Below are positions 8,299-14,789 of a stretch of 18,677 nt of DNA, piece after piece; within the stretch, counting starts at the first letter, position 1; every line of letters starts with the position of its first letter. The translations under genes and the position numbers were made by a program. This DNA comes from Desulfobacterales bacterium (GTDB taxonomy: Bacteria; Desulfobacterota; Desulfobacteria; Desulfobacterales; Desulfobacteraceae): positions 1-18,677 of the forward strand of contig JAKSBO010000816.1 in assembly GCA_022361095.1 (NCBI GenBank). The letters are read 5' to 3'. Under the pieces are notes generated by a model. It was given only the letters and a program-made list of their open reading frames with translations. It was not told where the DNA came from and searched no databases.

Positions 8299-9101
8299 CC
8301 CAAACCAACCAACTGATTCATCCAATTCACCCTATTCATCCGACTGCAATTATTGACCCATCTGCCAGGATTGATGAGAATGTCTCCATTGGCCCTTATA
8401 CCATTGTCAAAGGCGATGTCTCCATTGGATCCGGCACTACCATCGGACCGCACTGCATCATTGACGATCATGTCACCATCGGCCCGGACTGTAATATTTT
8501 TCAGTACGCCTCCATTGGCGGCGCGCCCCAGGATCTTAAATTTCACGGCGAGACCACCCATCTGACCATCGGCAGGGGGACCATTATCCGTGAATTTGTC
8601 ACCATCAACAGGGGCACAGGATTTGGGGGCGGGTTGACTGCGGTGGGTGAAGAAAATTATCTGATGGCCTATACCCACGTTGCCCACGACTGCAAAACCG
8701 GCAAAGGCGTCATTCTTGCCAACAACGCAACCCTTGCCGGGCACATTGAAATCGGAAACTATGCCACGGTGGGCGGCCTTGTGGCCATCCATCAATTTGT
8801 CAAAATCGGAGACTATGCCTACATCGGCGGAAAATCCGCAGTGGTTAAAGACATTCCGCCCTTTGTCATTGCCGCAGGTGACAGGGTCACCCTGCATGGA
8901 TTGAATAATGTGGGCCTGAAACGGCACAATTTTGATACCTCCGTCATTCGCCAGTTGAAAAAAGCGTACCGGATATTTTTCCGGATCGGCCTGACGGTTA
9001 CCCAGGCCGTGGAAAGAACCAAAGCAGAAGTGGAACAACTTCCTGAGGTTGTGTTCTTTACTGAATTTATAAAGAATTCCAATCGTGGGGTAACCCGTTA
9101 A
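8295..9101 (+). CDS. lpxA: LpxA, UDP-GlcNAc 3-O-acyltransferase
   Basis: First step of lipid A synthesis: transfers a 3-hydroxyacyl chain from ACP to the 3-OH of UDP-GlcNAc. The protein is 268 residues, mostly a hexapeptide-repeat beta-helix with a C-terminal helical domain (from about 198). The catalytic His is H131 in THVAHDC, equal to E. coli H125. The acyl-length ruler position equal to E. coli Gly173 is Gly179, which by analogy suggests room for a C14-type chain; this is inference. The N-terminus is slightly extended and carries a tandem I-H-P triplet. A GGAG at 8286-8289 lies 5 bases before the ATG, and the start overlaps the lpxD stop by 4 bases. Confidence 0.97.
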   Translation: MTQTNQLIHPIHPIHPTAIIDPSARIDENVSIGPYTIVKGDVSIGSGTTIGPHCIIDDHVTIGPDCNIFQYASIGGAPQDLKFHGETTHLTIGRGTIIREFVTINRGTGFGGGLTAVGEENYLMAYTHVAHDCKTGKGVILANNATLAGHIEIGNYATVGGLVAIHQFVKIGDYAYIGGKSAVVKDIPPFVIAAGDRVTLHGLNNVGLKRHNFDTSVIRQLKKAYRIFFRIGLTVTQAVERTKAEVEQLPEVVFFTEFIKNSNRGVTR

Positions 9102-9106
9102 TTTTC

Positions 9107-9958
9107 ATGGAGGCCTGCCAAGACAAGCGCCGTTCTTCCCTCATCGGTCTTATTGCCGGTGGCGGCCAGTTCCCTTTGCTGTTCACCCAAAAGGCACGTG
9201 CAAACGGTTACAAGGTTATCGGGGTCGGGTTCCGCAGTGAAACCGACCCCCAGCTTGCCCGGCTGACCCATCGGTTTGAATGGCTCTATTTAGGCCAGTT
9301 GAGCAAATTGATCCGCTATTTTAAATCCCACGGGGTTACCCAAGTACTGCTCATGGGCTCTATCAGCAAAGCCAATATTTTCAAGGATATAAGACCTGAT
9401 TTTAAAGCCCTGGCGTTTATTGCCAAAACCGCGGGTACCCATGATGACAATATCCTTTCAAAGTTTGCGGATCTTCTGGAAAAGCACGGCATTACCCTGG
9501 TACCGTCCACCTTTCTTCTGCCGGAACTGATCAGCCCTAAAGGCTGCTGGACAAAACGCAGACCCGACAAGGCGGAAAAAAAAGATATCCGGCAGGGATG
9601 GAAACTTGCCAAAGCCGTAGGGCGGCTTGATATCGGCCAGTGCCTTGTGATTTCCAATGGGACGGTCCTTGCCGTTGAAGCCATTGACGGCACCGACGCC
9701 ACCATAGAACGGGGCGGGCGGCTGAGCCGGGGCAATGGGGCCACTGTTGTGAAAATATCCAAACCCAACCAGGATTTGCGTTTCGATTTGCCCTCATCCG
9801 GATCTGCCACCATTGAAACCATGCATCGTTCCGGGGTTAATGTGCTGGTGCTTGAAGCTGAAAAGTCAATTTCATTTGACCGTGAAAAGATGATTGCCCT
9901 TGCAGATCAGTACAATATCTGTATAACCGCCGTGACCGAGGATGAGATTCATGACTGA
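9107..9958 (+). CDS. lpxI: LpxI, UDP-2,3-diacylglucosamine diphosphatase (LpxH replacement)
   Basis: Cleaves the pyrophosphate of UDP-2,3-diacylglucosamine to give lipid X and UMP, the fourth step of lipid A synthesis, in place of the unrelated LpxH. The 283 residues match the DUF1009/LpxI family: an N-terminal glycine-rich nucleotide-like fold with GLIAGGGQFPLL (14-25), a central THDDNILSK region, then a C-terminal catalytic domain with EAIDGTDATIERGG (191-204) and KPNQDLRFDLPS (219-230). Its place between lpxA and lpxB supports the role. It starts 5 bases after the lpxA stop; the best purine-rich site (GTGGGG at 9085-9090) is somewhat distant, so reinitiation is likely. Confidence 0.95.
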   Translation: MEACQDKRRSSLIGLIAGGGQFPLLFTQKARANGYKVIGVGFRSETDPQLARLTHRFEWLYLGQLSKLIRYFKSHGVTQVLLMGSISKANIFKDIRPDFKALAFIAKTAGTHDDNILSKFADLLEKHGITLVPSTFLLPELISPKGCWTKRRPDKAEKKDIRQGWKLAKAVGRLDIGQCLVISNGTVLAVEAIDGTDATIERGGRLSRGNGATVVKISKPNQDLRFDLPSSGSATIETMHRSGVNVLVLEAEKSISFDREKMIALADQYNICITAVTEDEIHD

Positions 9959-11138
9959 ACCTACCCGGCATATTATGATTCTTGCGGGTGAGCCTTCAGG
10001 CGATTTTCACGGGGGCGCTTTGGTGGAGGCTTTAAAACAGCTTTGCCCTGGTGTCCGTATTACGGGTATCGGCGGTAAAACCATGGCAGGGCAGGGCGCG
10101 GACATTTTTTTTCCCATTGACAAGCTGTCCGCCATGGGGCTTGTTCAAGTGATCCGGCAGTTGGGAACCATCAAACAGGCCTTTTCTCTTGTTAAGCGAC
10201 GATTAAAAACAGCTCCCCCGGATGCTGTCGTACTCATAGATTATCCCGGCTTTAATCTGAAGATCGCTGATTTTATCAAACAGCATTATGATATTCCCAT
10301 CTGTTATTATATTGCACCAAAGGTCTGGGCGTGGAATGCCAAACGTCTGGATACCATTGCAAAAGTGACCGATCATGTGGCACTGATCTTTCCCTTTGAA
10401 ATTCCCATTTATAAAGCCAAAAAAATTCGTTCCACCTATGTGGGAAACCCCCTGGTGGATGAATATCCCCAAAGCCTGCCGCTTTTAGGCAAAACCAATG
10501 AAAAAAAGCGGTCCGGGGATCTGGTGATTGGCCTGCTTCCCGGTTCCCGGTCTGCTGAAATTGACAACCTGCTTTCTGTCATGCTGGATGCCGCAGGCAT
10601 GATTGCAAAAAAATATCCCCATTTACGATGTCTTGTTTCATCCGGTATTTCACAGCATGAAGAGCGTATTAAGCAGATCGTATCTGTTCATCCAAACAAC
10701 GATCTATGCCAAATTGTAACAGGGCGGCCAAAACAGATTTTTGACCGGGCGGACCTCCTGATTGCCGCATCCGGCACAGTCACACTGGAAGCCGCTTTAA
10801 ATCTTTTGCCAACCGTAATTATTTATAAAATGTCCGGTGTGGCTTACCGGCTTGCACGACTGCTTGTGAAAGCCAAATATATCGGGCTTGCCAATCTGAT
10901 CGTCGGCAGCCAGGTAATGCCGGAACTGATCCAGGACAACGCCAATGCCCAAACCATCTGTGAGACCGTATTATCAATGTTGCCTGAACTTAAGACGCAT
11001 CAGCAACAGCTTTATCAGGTCCGCAGGCGATTGGGCCTGCCGGGTGCCCCGAAACGCACGGCCGGCATCATACTAAACCTTATTCATGAATACGAGACCC
11101 AAAAGAGTTGTTTGACAAATTCAGGCAAAAACGGTTAG
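9951..11138 (+). CDS. lpxB: LpxB, lipid-A-disaccharide synthase
   Basis: Joins UDP-2,3-diacylglucosamine and lipid X into the lipid A disaccharide at the inner membrane surface (GT19 family). Family motifs include AGEPSGDFHG near the N-terminus, the PKVWAWN region, GSRSAEI, and SGTVTLEAAL in the donor-binding half. I chose the ATG at 9951 (395 residues) because GAGG at 9938-9941 lies 9 bases upstream. An in-frame ATG at 9942 would add three residues but leaves no room for a ribosome site. The start overlaps the end of lpxI by 8 bases, consistent with coupling. The last gene of the lipid A run; its stop codon lies inside a predicted promoter for the next gene. Confidence 0.95.
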   Translation: MTEPTRHIMILAGEPSGDFHGGALVEALKQLCPGVRITGIGGKTMAGQGADIFFPIDKLSAMGLVQVIRQLGTIKQAFSLVKRRLKTAPPDAVVLIDYPGFNLKIADFIKQHYDIPICYYIAPKVWAWNAKRLDTIAKVTDHVALIFPFEIPIYKAKKIRSTYVGNPLVDEYPQSLPLLGKTNEKKRSGDLVIGLLPGSRSAEIDNLLSVMLDAAGMIAKKYPHLRCLVSSGISQHEERIKQIVSVHPNNDLCQIVTGRPKQIFDRADLLIAASGTVTLEAALNLLPTVIIYKMSGVAYRLARLLVKAKYIGLANLIVGSQVMPELIQDNANAQTICETVLSMLPELKTHQQQLYQVRRRLGLPGAPKRTAGIILNLIHEYETQKSCLTNSGKNG

Positions 11139-11159
11139 ATTATCTATCTTATAAAGATA
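11112..11159 (+). promoter_or_regulatory. Predicted promoter and dyad for the CNNM/CorC-type gene
   Basis: TTGACA at 11112-11117, an 18-base spacer and TAGATT at 11136-11141 resemble a sigma70 promoter lying in the last codons of lpxB. Just downstream, at the expected start of transcription, TATCTT-ATA-AAGATA (11145-11159) is a perfect 6-3-6 dyad. The dyad could be an operator or simply an AT-rich coincidence. Confidence 0.45.
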
Positions 11160-11177
11160 ACAAATTATTAGGAATAT

Positions 11178-12434
11178 ATGCAGGTTATGAGTATTGAAGC
11201 AGCCTTGTTATCCATCTGCCTTTTTCTATCCGGTTTTTTTTCCATGTCTGAAACAGCGCTCTTTTCCATTTCCAGAGTCAAAGCCTTTCATATCTCTAAA
11301 GACAATTCAAAGTCCGGTCAGCTTATTTTGGAGATGAAGGAAGACTCCCACACCCTTTTGACCACCATTCTCATCGGCAACAACCTGGTCAATATCGGTG
11401 CATCCTCCCTGGCCACCTCCCTGGCCATTTCCCATTTCCAGTCCAATGCCGTGGGGATTGCCACCGGTGTTATGACGCTGTTGATTCTTGTGTTTGGAGA
11501 AATTTTCCCAAAATCCTTTGCAAATCATAACAATGTCGTGGTGTCAAGGGTCGTGATATATCCTTTATACTGGTTGTCAAAAATATTATGGCCTTTGATT
11601 TATCTCCTTAATTTCATACCTAAACTGCACGGCATCACAGACAATTCCCAGGATACCGTAACCGAAGATGAACTGATGACCATGGTGGAAGTGGTGGAAG
11701 GGGAAGGTGAAATCAAGGAAGAAGAGATGGAATATATCACCAATATCTTTGAATTTGATGACACCTATTGTTCTGAAATTATGACGCCCAGGGCAGACAT
11801 GTTTGTGGTTGATGCTGCAGAACGTCTTGATATTCCAAAGATTTTAAAAACAGGATTTTCACGCATTCCGGTGATTGAGGATACCATTGATAACATTGTA
11901 GGCATTTTGCACATTAAGGATCTGTTTTCAAGATATCTGGAAAGTAACGGTTCCGAGAACAATCCCGGCAGTCTTGATGTCAAGGCGGTTATGAAAAAAC
12001 CGTATTTTATCCCGGAATCAAAGAAATTGGATTCACTGCTCAAAGCCTTTAAAGCAAAAAAGAGCCATCTGGCTGTTGTGGTTGATGAATATGGTGGCGT
12101 ATCCGGCATCGTAACCCTTGAGGATGTGGTTGAAGAAATTTTCGGCGAAATTGCCGACGAGTCCGATAAAAATACCCCTGACATAGTTCAAATTAAAGGA
12201 AACAAGTGGCTGGTGGCAGGCAAAACAGACATATATCATGTGAACAAAGAACTCAATCTGGGCATCCCCGAATCAGTCAACTATGACACGGTTTCGGGTT
12301 TTTTCCTGGAACTTGTGGAGCGGATTCCCAATCCCGGGGAATCCGTTCGCATGAATAACTGGAATTTTACGGTAAAGGATATGGACGGCAACCGAATTCA
12401 ATCTTTTCTCATTAAACCGGCCGAAGAATCCTGA
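11178..12434 (+). CDS. CNNM/CorC-HlyC family CBS-domain membrane protein
   Basis: An integral inner-membrane protein of 418 residues with the standard three-part layout. A DUF21/CNNM membrane domain spans about residues 1-150, with hydrophobic segments and the family stretch FSMSETALFSISRVKA. Next is a pair of CBS domains: the first begins at IMTPRADM (201-208), the second holds HLAVVVDEYGGVSGIVTLEDVVEEIFGE (from 297). A CorC/HlyC-type C-terminal domain lies at about 340-415. CNNM proteins are linked to Mg2+ or Co2+ export and divalent cation balance; the substrate here is not shown by sequence. Start at 11178 is supported by AGGA at 11170-11173; ATG at 11187 is a possible alternative. No clear intrinsic terminator follows. 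Confidence 0.93.
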   Translation: MQVMSIEAALLSICLFLSGFFSMSETALFSISRVKAFHISKDNSKSGQLILEMKEDSHTLLTTILIGNNLVNIGASSLATSLAISHFQSNAVGIATGVMTLLILVFGEIFPKSFANHNNVVVSRVVIYPLYWLSKILWPLIYLLNFIPKLHGITDNSQDTVTEDELMTMVEVVEGEGEIKEEEMEYITNIFEFDDTYCSEIMTPRADMFVVDAAERLDIPKILKTGFSRIPVIEDTIDNIVGILHIKDLFSRYLESNGSENNPGSLDVKAVMKKPYFIPESKKLDSLLKAFKAKKSHLAVVVDEYGGVSGIVTLEDVVEEIFGEIADESDKNTPDIVQIKGNKWLVAGKTDIYHVNKELNLGIPESVNYDTVSGFFLELVERIPNPGESVRMNNWNFTVKDMDGNRIQSFLIKPAEES

Positions 12435-12533
12435 TATTTTAGAGCCCTTGGTTTTGTTGTCAAATTCCGTCCCATTAGGGATTTAAAAGATCCCACGTAT
12501 TCTTTATCCCCAGGATATGGTTGCATGCGATTG

Positions 12534-12553
12534 TTCGGATCATTCAATCCGAA
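12534..12553. promoter_or_regulatory. Perfect 7-bp dyad just upstream of the pheA-leader promoter
   Basis: TTCGGAT (12534-12540) and ATCCGAA (12547-12553) form a perfect inverted repeat with a 6-base centre, ending 4 bases before the -35 hexamer at 12558. It could bind a regulator of the aromatic unit. It could also be a hairpin at the end of the upstream transcript, although no T-run follows. Neither function is shown. Confidence 0.4.
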
Positions 12554-12557
12554 TCTA

Positions 12558-12586
12558 TTGACAGAAGTAAATTCAACGTATATGGT
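12558..12586 (+). promoter_or_regulatory. Promoter of the pheA attenuator and operon
   Basis: A perfect -35 TTGACA at 12558-12563 is followed by a 17-base spacer and TATGGT at 12581-12586, four of six matches to the -10 consensus. Transcription would start near 12593. This leaves about 30 bases of 5' leader before the leader-peptide ATG at 12624 and about 175 bases to the end of the terminator, the usual scale for attenuators. Confidence 0.75.
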
Positions 12587-12623
12587 TTTAAAAACATATA
12601 AAGGGAAACACAGGTTTAGGGTA

Positions 12624-12701
12624 ATGATCTTCAGCTTCAGCAAAAATTTTTATTTTAGCACACGATTTTATAGAAAGGACAGCCTGCCTGTGGACAACTG
12701 A
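12624..12701 (+). CDS. pheL: Phe/Tyr-rich leader peptide of the pheA operon (25 codons)
   Basis: A short open frame from ATG 12624 to TGA 12699-12701. Of 25 residues, five are Phe (3, 5, 9, 11, 15) and two are Tyr (10, 16), all clustered in residues 3-16. The rest of the peptide (17-25) has none. Its job is inferred to be regulatory: the position of the translating ribosome, set by supply of charged tRNA-Phe, would decide which RNA hairpin forms downstream. The last codons of the frame are themselves the antiterminator arm (12682-12693). A modest ribosome site, CAGG at 12611-12614, is 9 bases upstream. An in-frame ATG at 12582 overlaps the -10 box and would not be in the transcript. The gene name is used by analogy to the E. 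coli pheA leader, with no sequence similarity claimed. Confidence 0.78.
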   Translation: MIFSFSKNFYFSTRFYRKDSLPVDN

Positions 12702-12747
12702 TTTTTCCCTAAAAAAATTAACTAAAATCACTAAAACCGCAGCAGGC
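12682..12747 (+). promoter_or_regulatory. Antiterminator pairing of the pheA attenuator
   Basis: GCCTGC (12682-12687) pairs with GCAGGC (12742-12747). After one bulged C at 12688, TGTGG (12689-12693) pairs with CCGCA (12737-12741), including one G-U pair, for 11 pairs in total. The right side is the left arm of the terminator, so the two structures exclude each other. The left side lies within the final sense codons of the leader peptide. A ribosome stalled at the Phe codons leaves it free, while one reaching the TGA covers it. A candidate protecting arm for segment 2 is CACAGG at 12609-12614, which could pair with CCTGTG at 12687-12692; this is weak. Confidence 0.72.
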
Positions 12748-12768
12748 AAGACCTGATGCGGTTTTTTT
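12734..12768 (+). terminator. Intrinsic terminator (attenuator) upstream of pheA
   Basis: Left arm 12734-12746 (AAACCGCAGCAGG) and right arm 12752-12764 (CCTGATGCGGTTT) pair over 13 positions with a single G-A mismatch, around the loop CAAGA. A run of seven T begins at 12762. It lies between the leader peptide and the pheA start, 73 bases before the pheA ATG, so its natural role is to stop transcription before the operon unless the antiterminator forms. Confidence 0.9.
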
Positions 12769-12817
12769 ATTTCGTCTAAACACAAAGGTTTTTGTTCTGG
12801 TAGCCGTTATTAATTAA

Positions 12818-12841
12818 GTTAATTATAAAAAGGAAATTAAC
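12818..12841 (+). promoter_or_regulatory. pheA ribosome binding site in an AT-rich hairpin loop
   Basis: GTTAATT (12818-12824) and AATTAAC (12835-12841) are perfect inverted repeats ending directly before the pheA ATG. The 10-base loop between them holds the ribosome site AAGGA (12830-12834). The stem is all A-T except one pair, so it would be weak. It may present the ribosome site or be chance in AT-rich DNA. Confidence 0.35.
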
Positions 12842-13981
12842 ATGACAGACCCTGAGACCAAAAATCAAGACAATCAAACGCAAAGCGGGGATCGTCCTTC
12901 CACACTCTCTCCGCTTCGTGAAGAAATTGACCGTATTGATGAGCGAATTCTTGAGCTGATCAACCAACGTCTTGAGATTGGCAAAAAAGTAGGAGAGATC
13001 AAGAAACAAAAAGGCAGTCAGATCCTGGATCGGACCCGGGAACGTATGGTCATTGAGCGGCTTTTTCAGCTTAACCCCGGCCCTGCGGATGAAAGTCTGA
13101 TCCAGTATATATTTAATGTAATCATCACAGCCACCCGGGAAATCCAGAGACCTAAAACCATCGGTTATTTAGGGCCACTTGCCAGTCATTCCCATATTGC
13201 AGCGCTTCATTATTTCAACCACTGCGGGAAGTTTATCGAACAACCCGGTTTTTTTGACATTTTCAACAATATCGAACGAAAGGAGCTTCATTACGGTATT
13301 GTACCTGTTGAAAACTCCATTGAAGGGGCTGTCAATTCCACACTGGATCTGTTTGCCGAGTTTGATCTTGAAATTACGGCGGAGCATTATGAGTCTGTTT
13401 CCCATGACCTGCTGTCCATCTCAGGGGAACTCAAAGATGTTAAAACCGTTTACTCCCATCCCCAGGCCATTGCCCAGTGCAAAAACTGGTTGAAGAAACA
13501 TCTGCCCCATGCCATAGTTATGGAGACCACCTCCACATCAAACGCCGCGCTCATGGCCTCAAAGGATGATCAGATTGCCGCCATTGCATCGGGCAAGGCC
13601 GCTCATTTTTATAACCTGCTGCCGGTGGCGCCAAAGATTCAGGATCGTGCCGGCAATATTACCCGGTTTCTTGTGGTCGGCGGAGATCGTCCTGAAAGAA
13701 CAGGGAATGATAAAACATCTATTATGTTTGCCACAAATCACACACCAGGTGCACTTTTCAGGGCACTTTCACCTGTTAACAGATCCGGTCTGAACATGGT
13801 TAAACTTGAATCCCGGCCCACGCGTCACTATAATTGGAGCTATCATTTTTTCATGGATATAGAGGGGCATATCCAGGATGAAATTGTATTTCAAACCATT
13901 GAACAGATTCGAAGCCAGGCCCTGTATTTGAAGGTGCTGGGGTCGTACCCGATTTTTGAGAAACAGGAGATTTCACAATGA
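12842..13981 (+). CDS. pheA: P-protein: chorismate mutase / prephenate dehydratase with ACT domain
   Basis: Bifunctional enzyme turning chorismate into prephenate and then phenylpyruvate, the committed branch to phenylalanine. The 379 residues hold an AroQ chorismate mutase domain (about 22-105), with residues that line up with the E. coli active site: R26, R43, K54, D63, R66 and E67. A prephenate dehydratase domain (about 115-290) follows, with VPVENSIEGAV and the catalytic TRF at 274-276. An ACT regulatory domain (about 292-379) carries GAL at 303-305 and ESRP at 323-326, the phenylalanine-binding motifs, so feedback inhibition by Phe is expected. It is the first structural gene after the attenuator. 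Its stop overlaps the aroE start by 4 bases (ATGA). Confidence 0.97.
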   Translation: MTDPETKNQDNQTQSGDRPSTLSPLREEIDRIDERILELINQRLEIGKKVGEIKKQKGSQILDRTRERMVIERLFQLNPGPADESLIQYIFNVIITATREIQRPKTIGYLGPLASHSHIAALHYFNHCGKFIEQPGFFDIFNNIERKELHYGIVPVENSIEGAVNSTLDLFAEFDLEITAEHYESVSHDLLSISGELKDVKTVYSHPQAIAQCKNWLKKHLPHAIVMETTSTSNAALMASKDDQIAAIASGKAAHFYNLLPVAPKIQDRAGNITRFLVVGGDRPERTGNDKTSIMFATNHTPGALFRALSPVNRSGLNMVKLESRPTRHYNWSYHFFMDIEGHIQDEIVFQTIEQIRSQALYLKVLGSYPIFEKQEISQ

Positions 13982-14778
13982 TAGACGCCGGCACCCGGTT
14001 ATATTGTGTATTCGGAAATCCTGCCAGGCACTCCAAAGGCCCTGTAATTCATAATGCCGCATTTAAAGATAAGGGTGTCAATGCCGTTTATCTTGCCTTT
14101 GAGGTGCAGGATGCTGCAGGGGCGGTGCAGAGTGTGCGCACCCTGGATATTCAGGGGGCTTCGGTGACCATTCCCTTCAAAGAATCCATCATGGAACATC
14201 TTGACTGGATCGACCCCGCGGCTTCGGCCATTGGTGCCGTAAACACCATAGTTAATAAAGGCGGCGTGTTAAAAGGCTATAATACCGATTGCCAGGCTGC
14301 TGTGGCCCCCCTTATCCCCTTTGGTATTTCAGGGAAAACCGTCTGTATTGTCGGGGCAGGCGGCGCAGCCCGGGCCGTGGCCCACGGTATTGCTGCCCAA
14401 AATGGGGATATCATCATCACCAATCGAACTGAACAAAAAGGCCGGGCCCTAGCTGAAGCGGTTGGTGCCCGGTTTATTCCAGGTAACAAGATGGCAGACA
14501 TCCCGGCGGATGTGGTCATCAATACCACAAGTATCGGCATGACCCCGGACGTTGACCAGATAAGCTTTCCGCCCGAAGCCATCAGATCTGAAATGGTGGT
14601 GATGGATGTGGTATATACCCCGTTGAAAACCCGGTTGCTTAGAACGGCGGAACAAAAGGGCTGCACAACCATCGACGGTCTGTCCATGTTCATTGCCCAG
14701 GCCGCAGCCCAGTTTGAATTATGGACAGGTATAATCCCTGATGTGGATCTGATGCGGAACATCGTTATTAAAAATTAA
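13978..14778 (+). CDS. aroE: Shikimate dehydrogenase (NADP+)
   Basis: Reduces 3-dehydroshikimate to shikimate in the chorismate pathway. In 266 residues the substrate domain shows NPARHSKGPVIHN (14-26), VTIPFK with catalytic K67, the Asn of GAVNT (N88), and YNTD with catalytic D103. The cofactor domain has GAGGAARA (125-132) and NRT at 148-150, a motif that favours NADP over NAD. One oddity: the usual second Ser of the SxS shikimate-carboxylate motif is Gly21 here (S19-K-G21). AGGAGA at 13965-13970 is 7 bases before the ATG. The start overlaps the pheA stop; aroA follows after 11 bases. Catalytic residues are intact, so AroE is preferred over an AroE-like paralogue. Confidence 0.94.
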   Translation: MIDAGTRLYCVFGNPARHSKGPVIHNAAFKDKGVNAVYLAFEVQDAAGAVQSVRTLDIQGASVTIPFKESIMEHLDWIDPAASAIGAVNTIVNKGGVLKGYNTDCQAAVAPLIPFGISGKTVCIVGAGGAARAVAHGIAAQNGDIIITNRTEQKGRALAEAVGARFIPGNKMADIPADVVINTTSIGMTPDVDQISFPPEAIRSEMVVMDVVYTPLKTRLLRTAEQKGCTTIDGLSMFIAQAAAQFELWTGIIPDVDLMRNIVIKN

Positions 14779-14789
14779 AGGAGAGCACA

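Noticed and set aside
8115..9038. Minus-strand open frame of 307 codons opposite lpxD/lpxA
   Set aside because: Mirrors the hexapeptide-repeat periodicity of lpxA (Gly/Asp/Asn-rich), no ribosome site or family motifs; the plus-strand genes are certain.
12582..12623. Upstream in-frame ATG extending the leader peptide to 39 codons
   Set aside because: The ATG overlaps the predicted -10 hexamer and lies before the expected transcript start.
12593..12841. T-box or other tRNA-sensing riboswitch upstream of pheA
   Set aside because: No T-box consensus (AGGGTGG-like core) or specifier loop is visible; the Phe-rich translated leader explains the terminator better.
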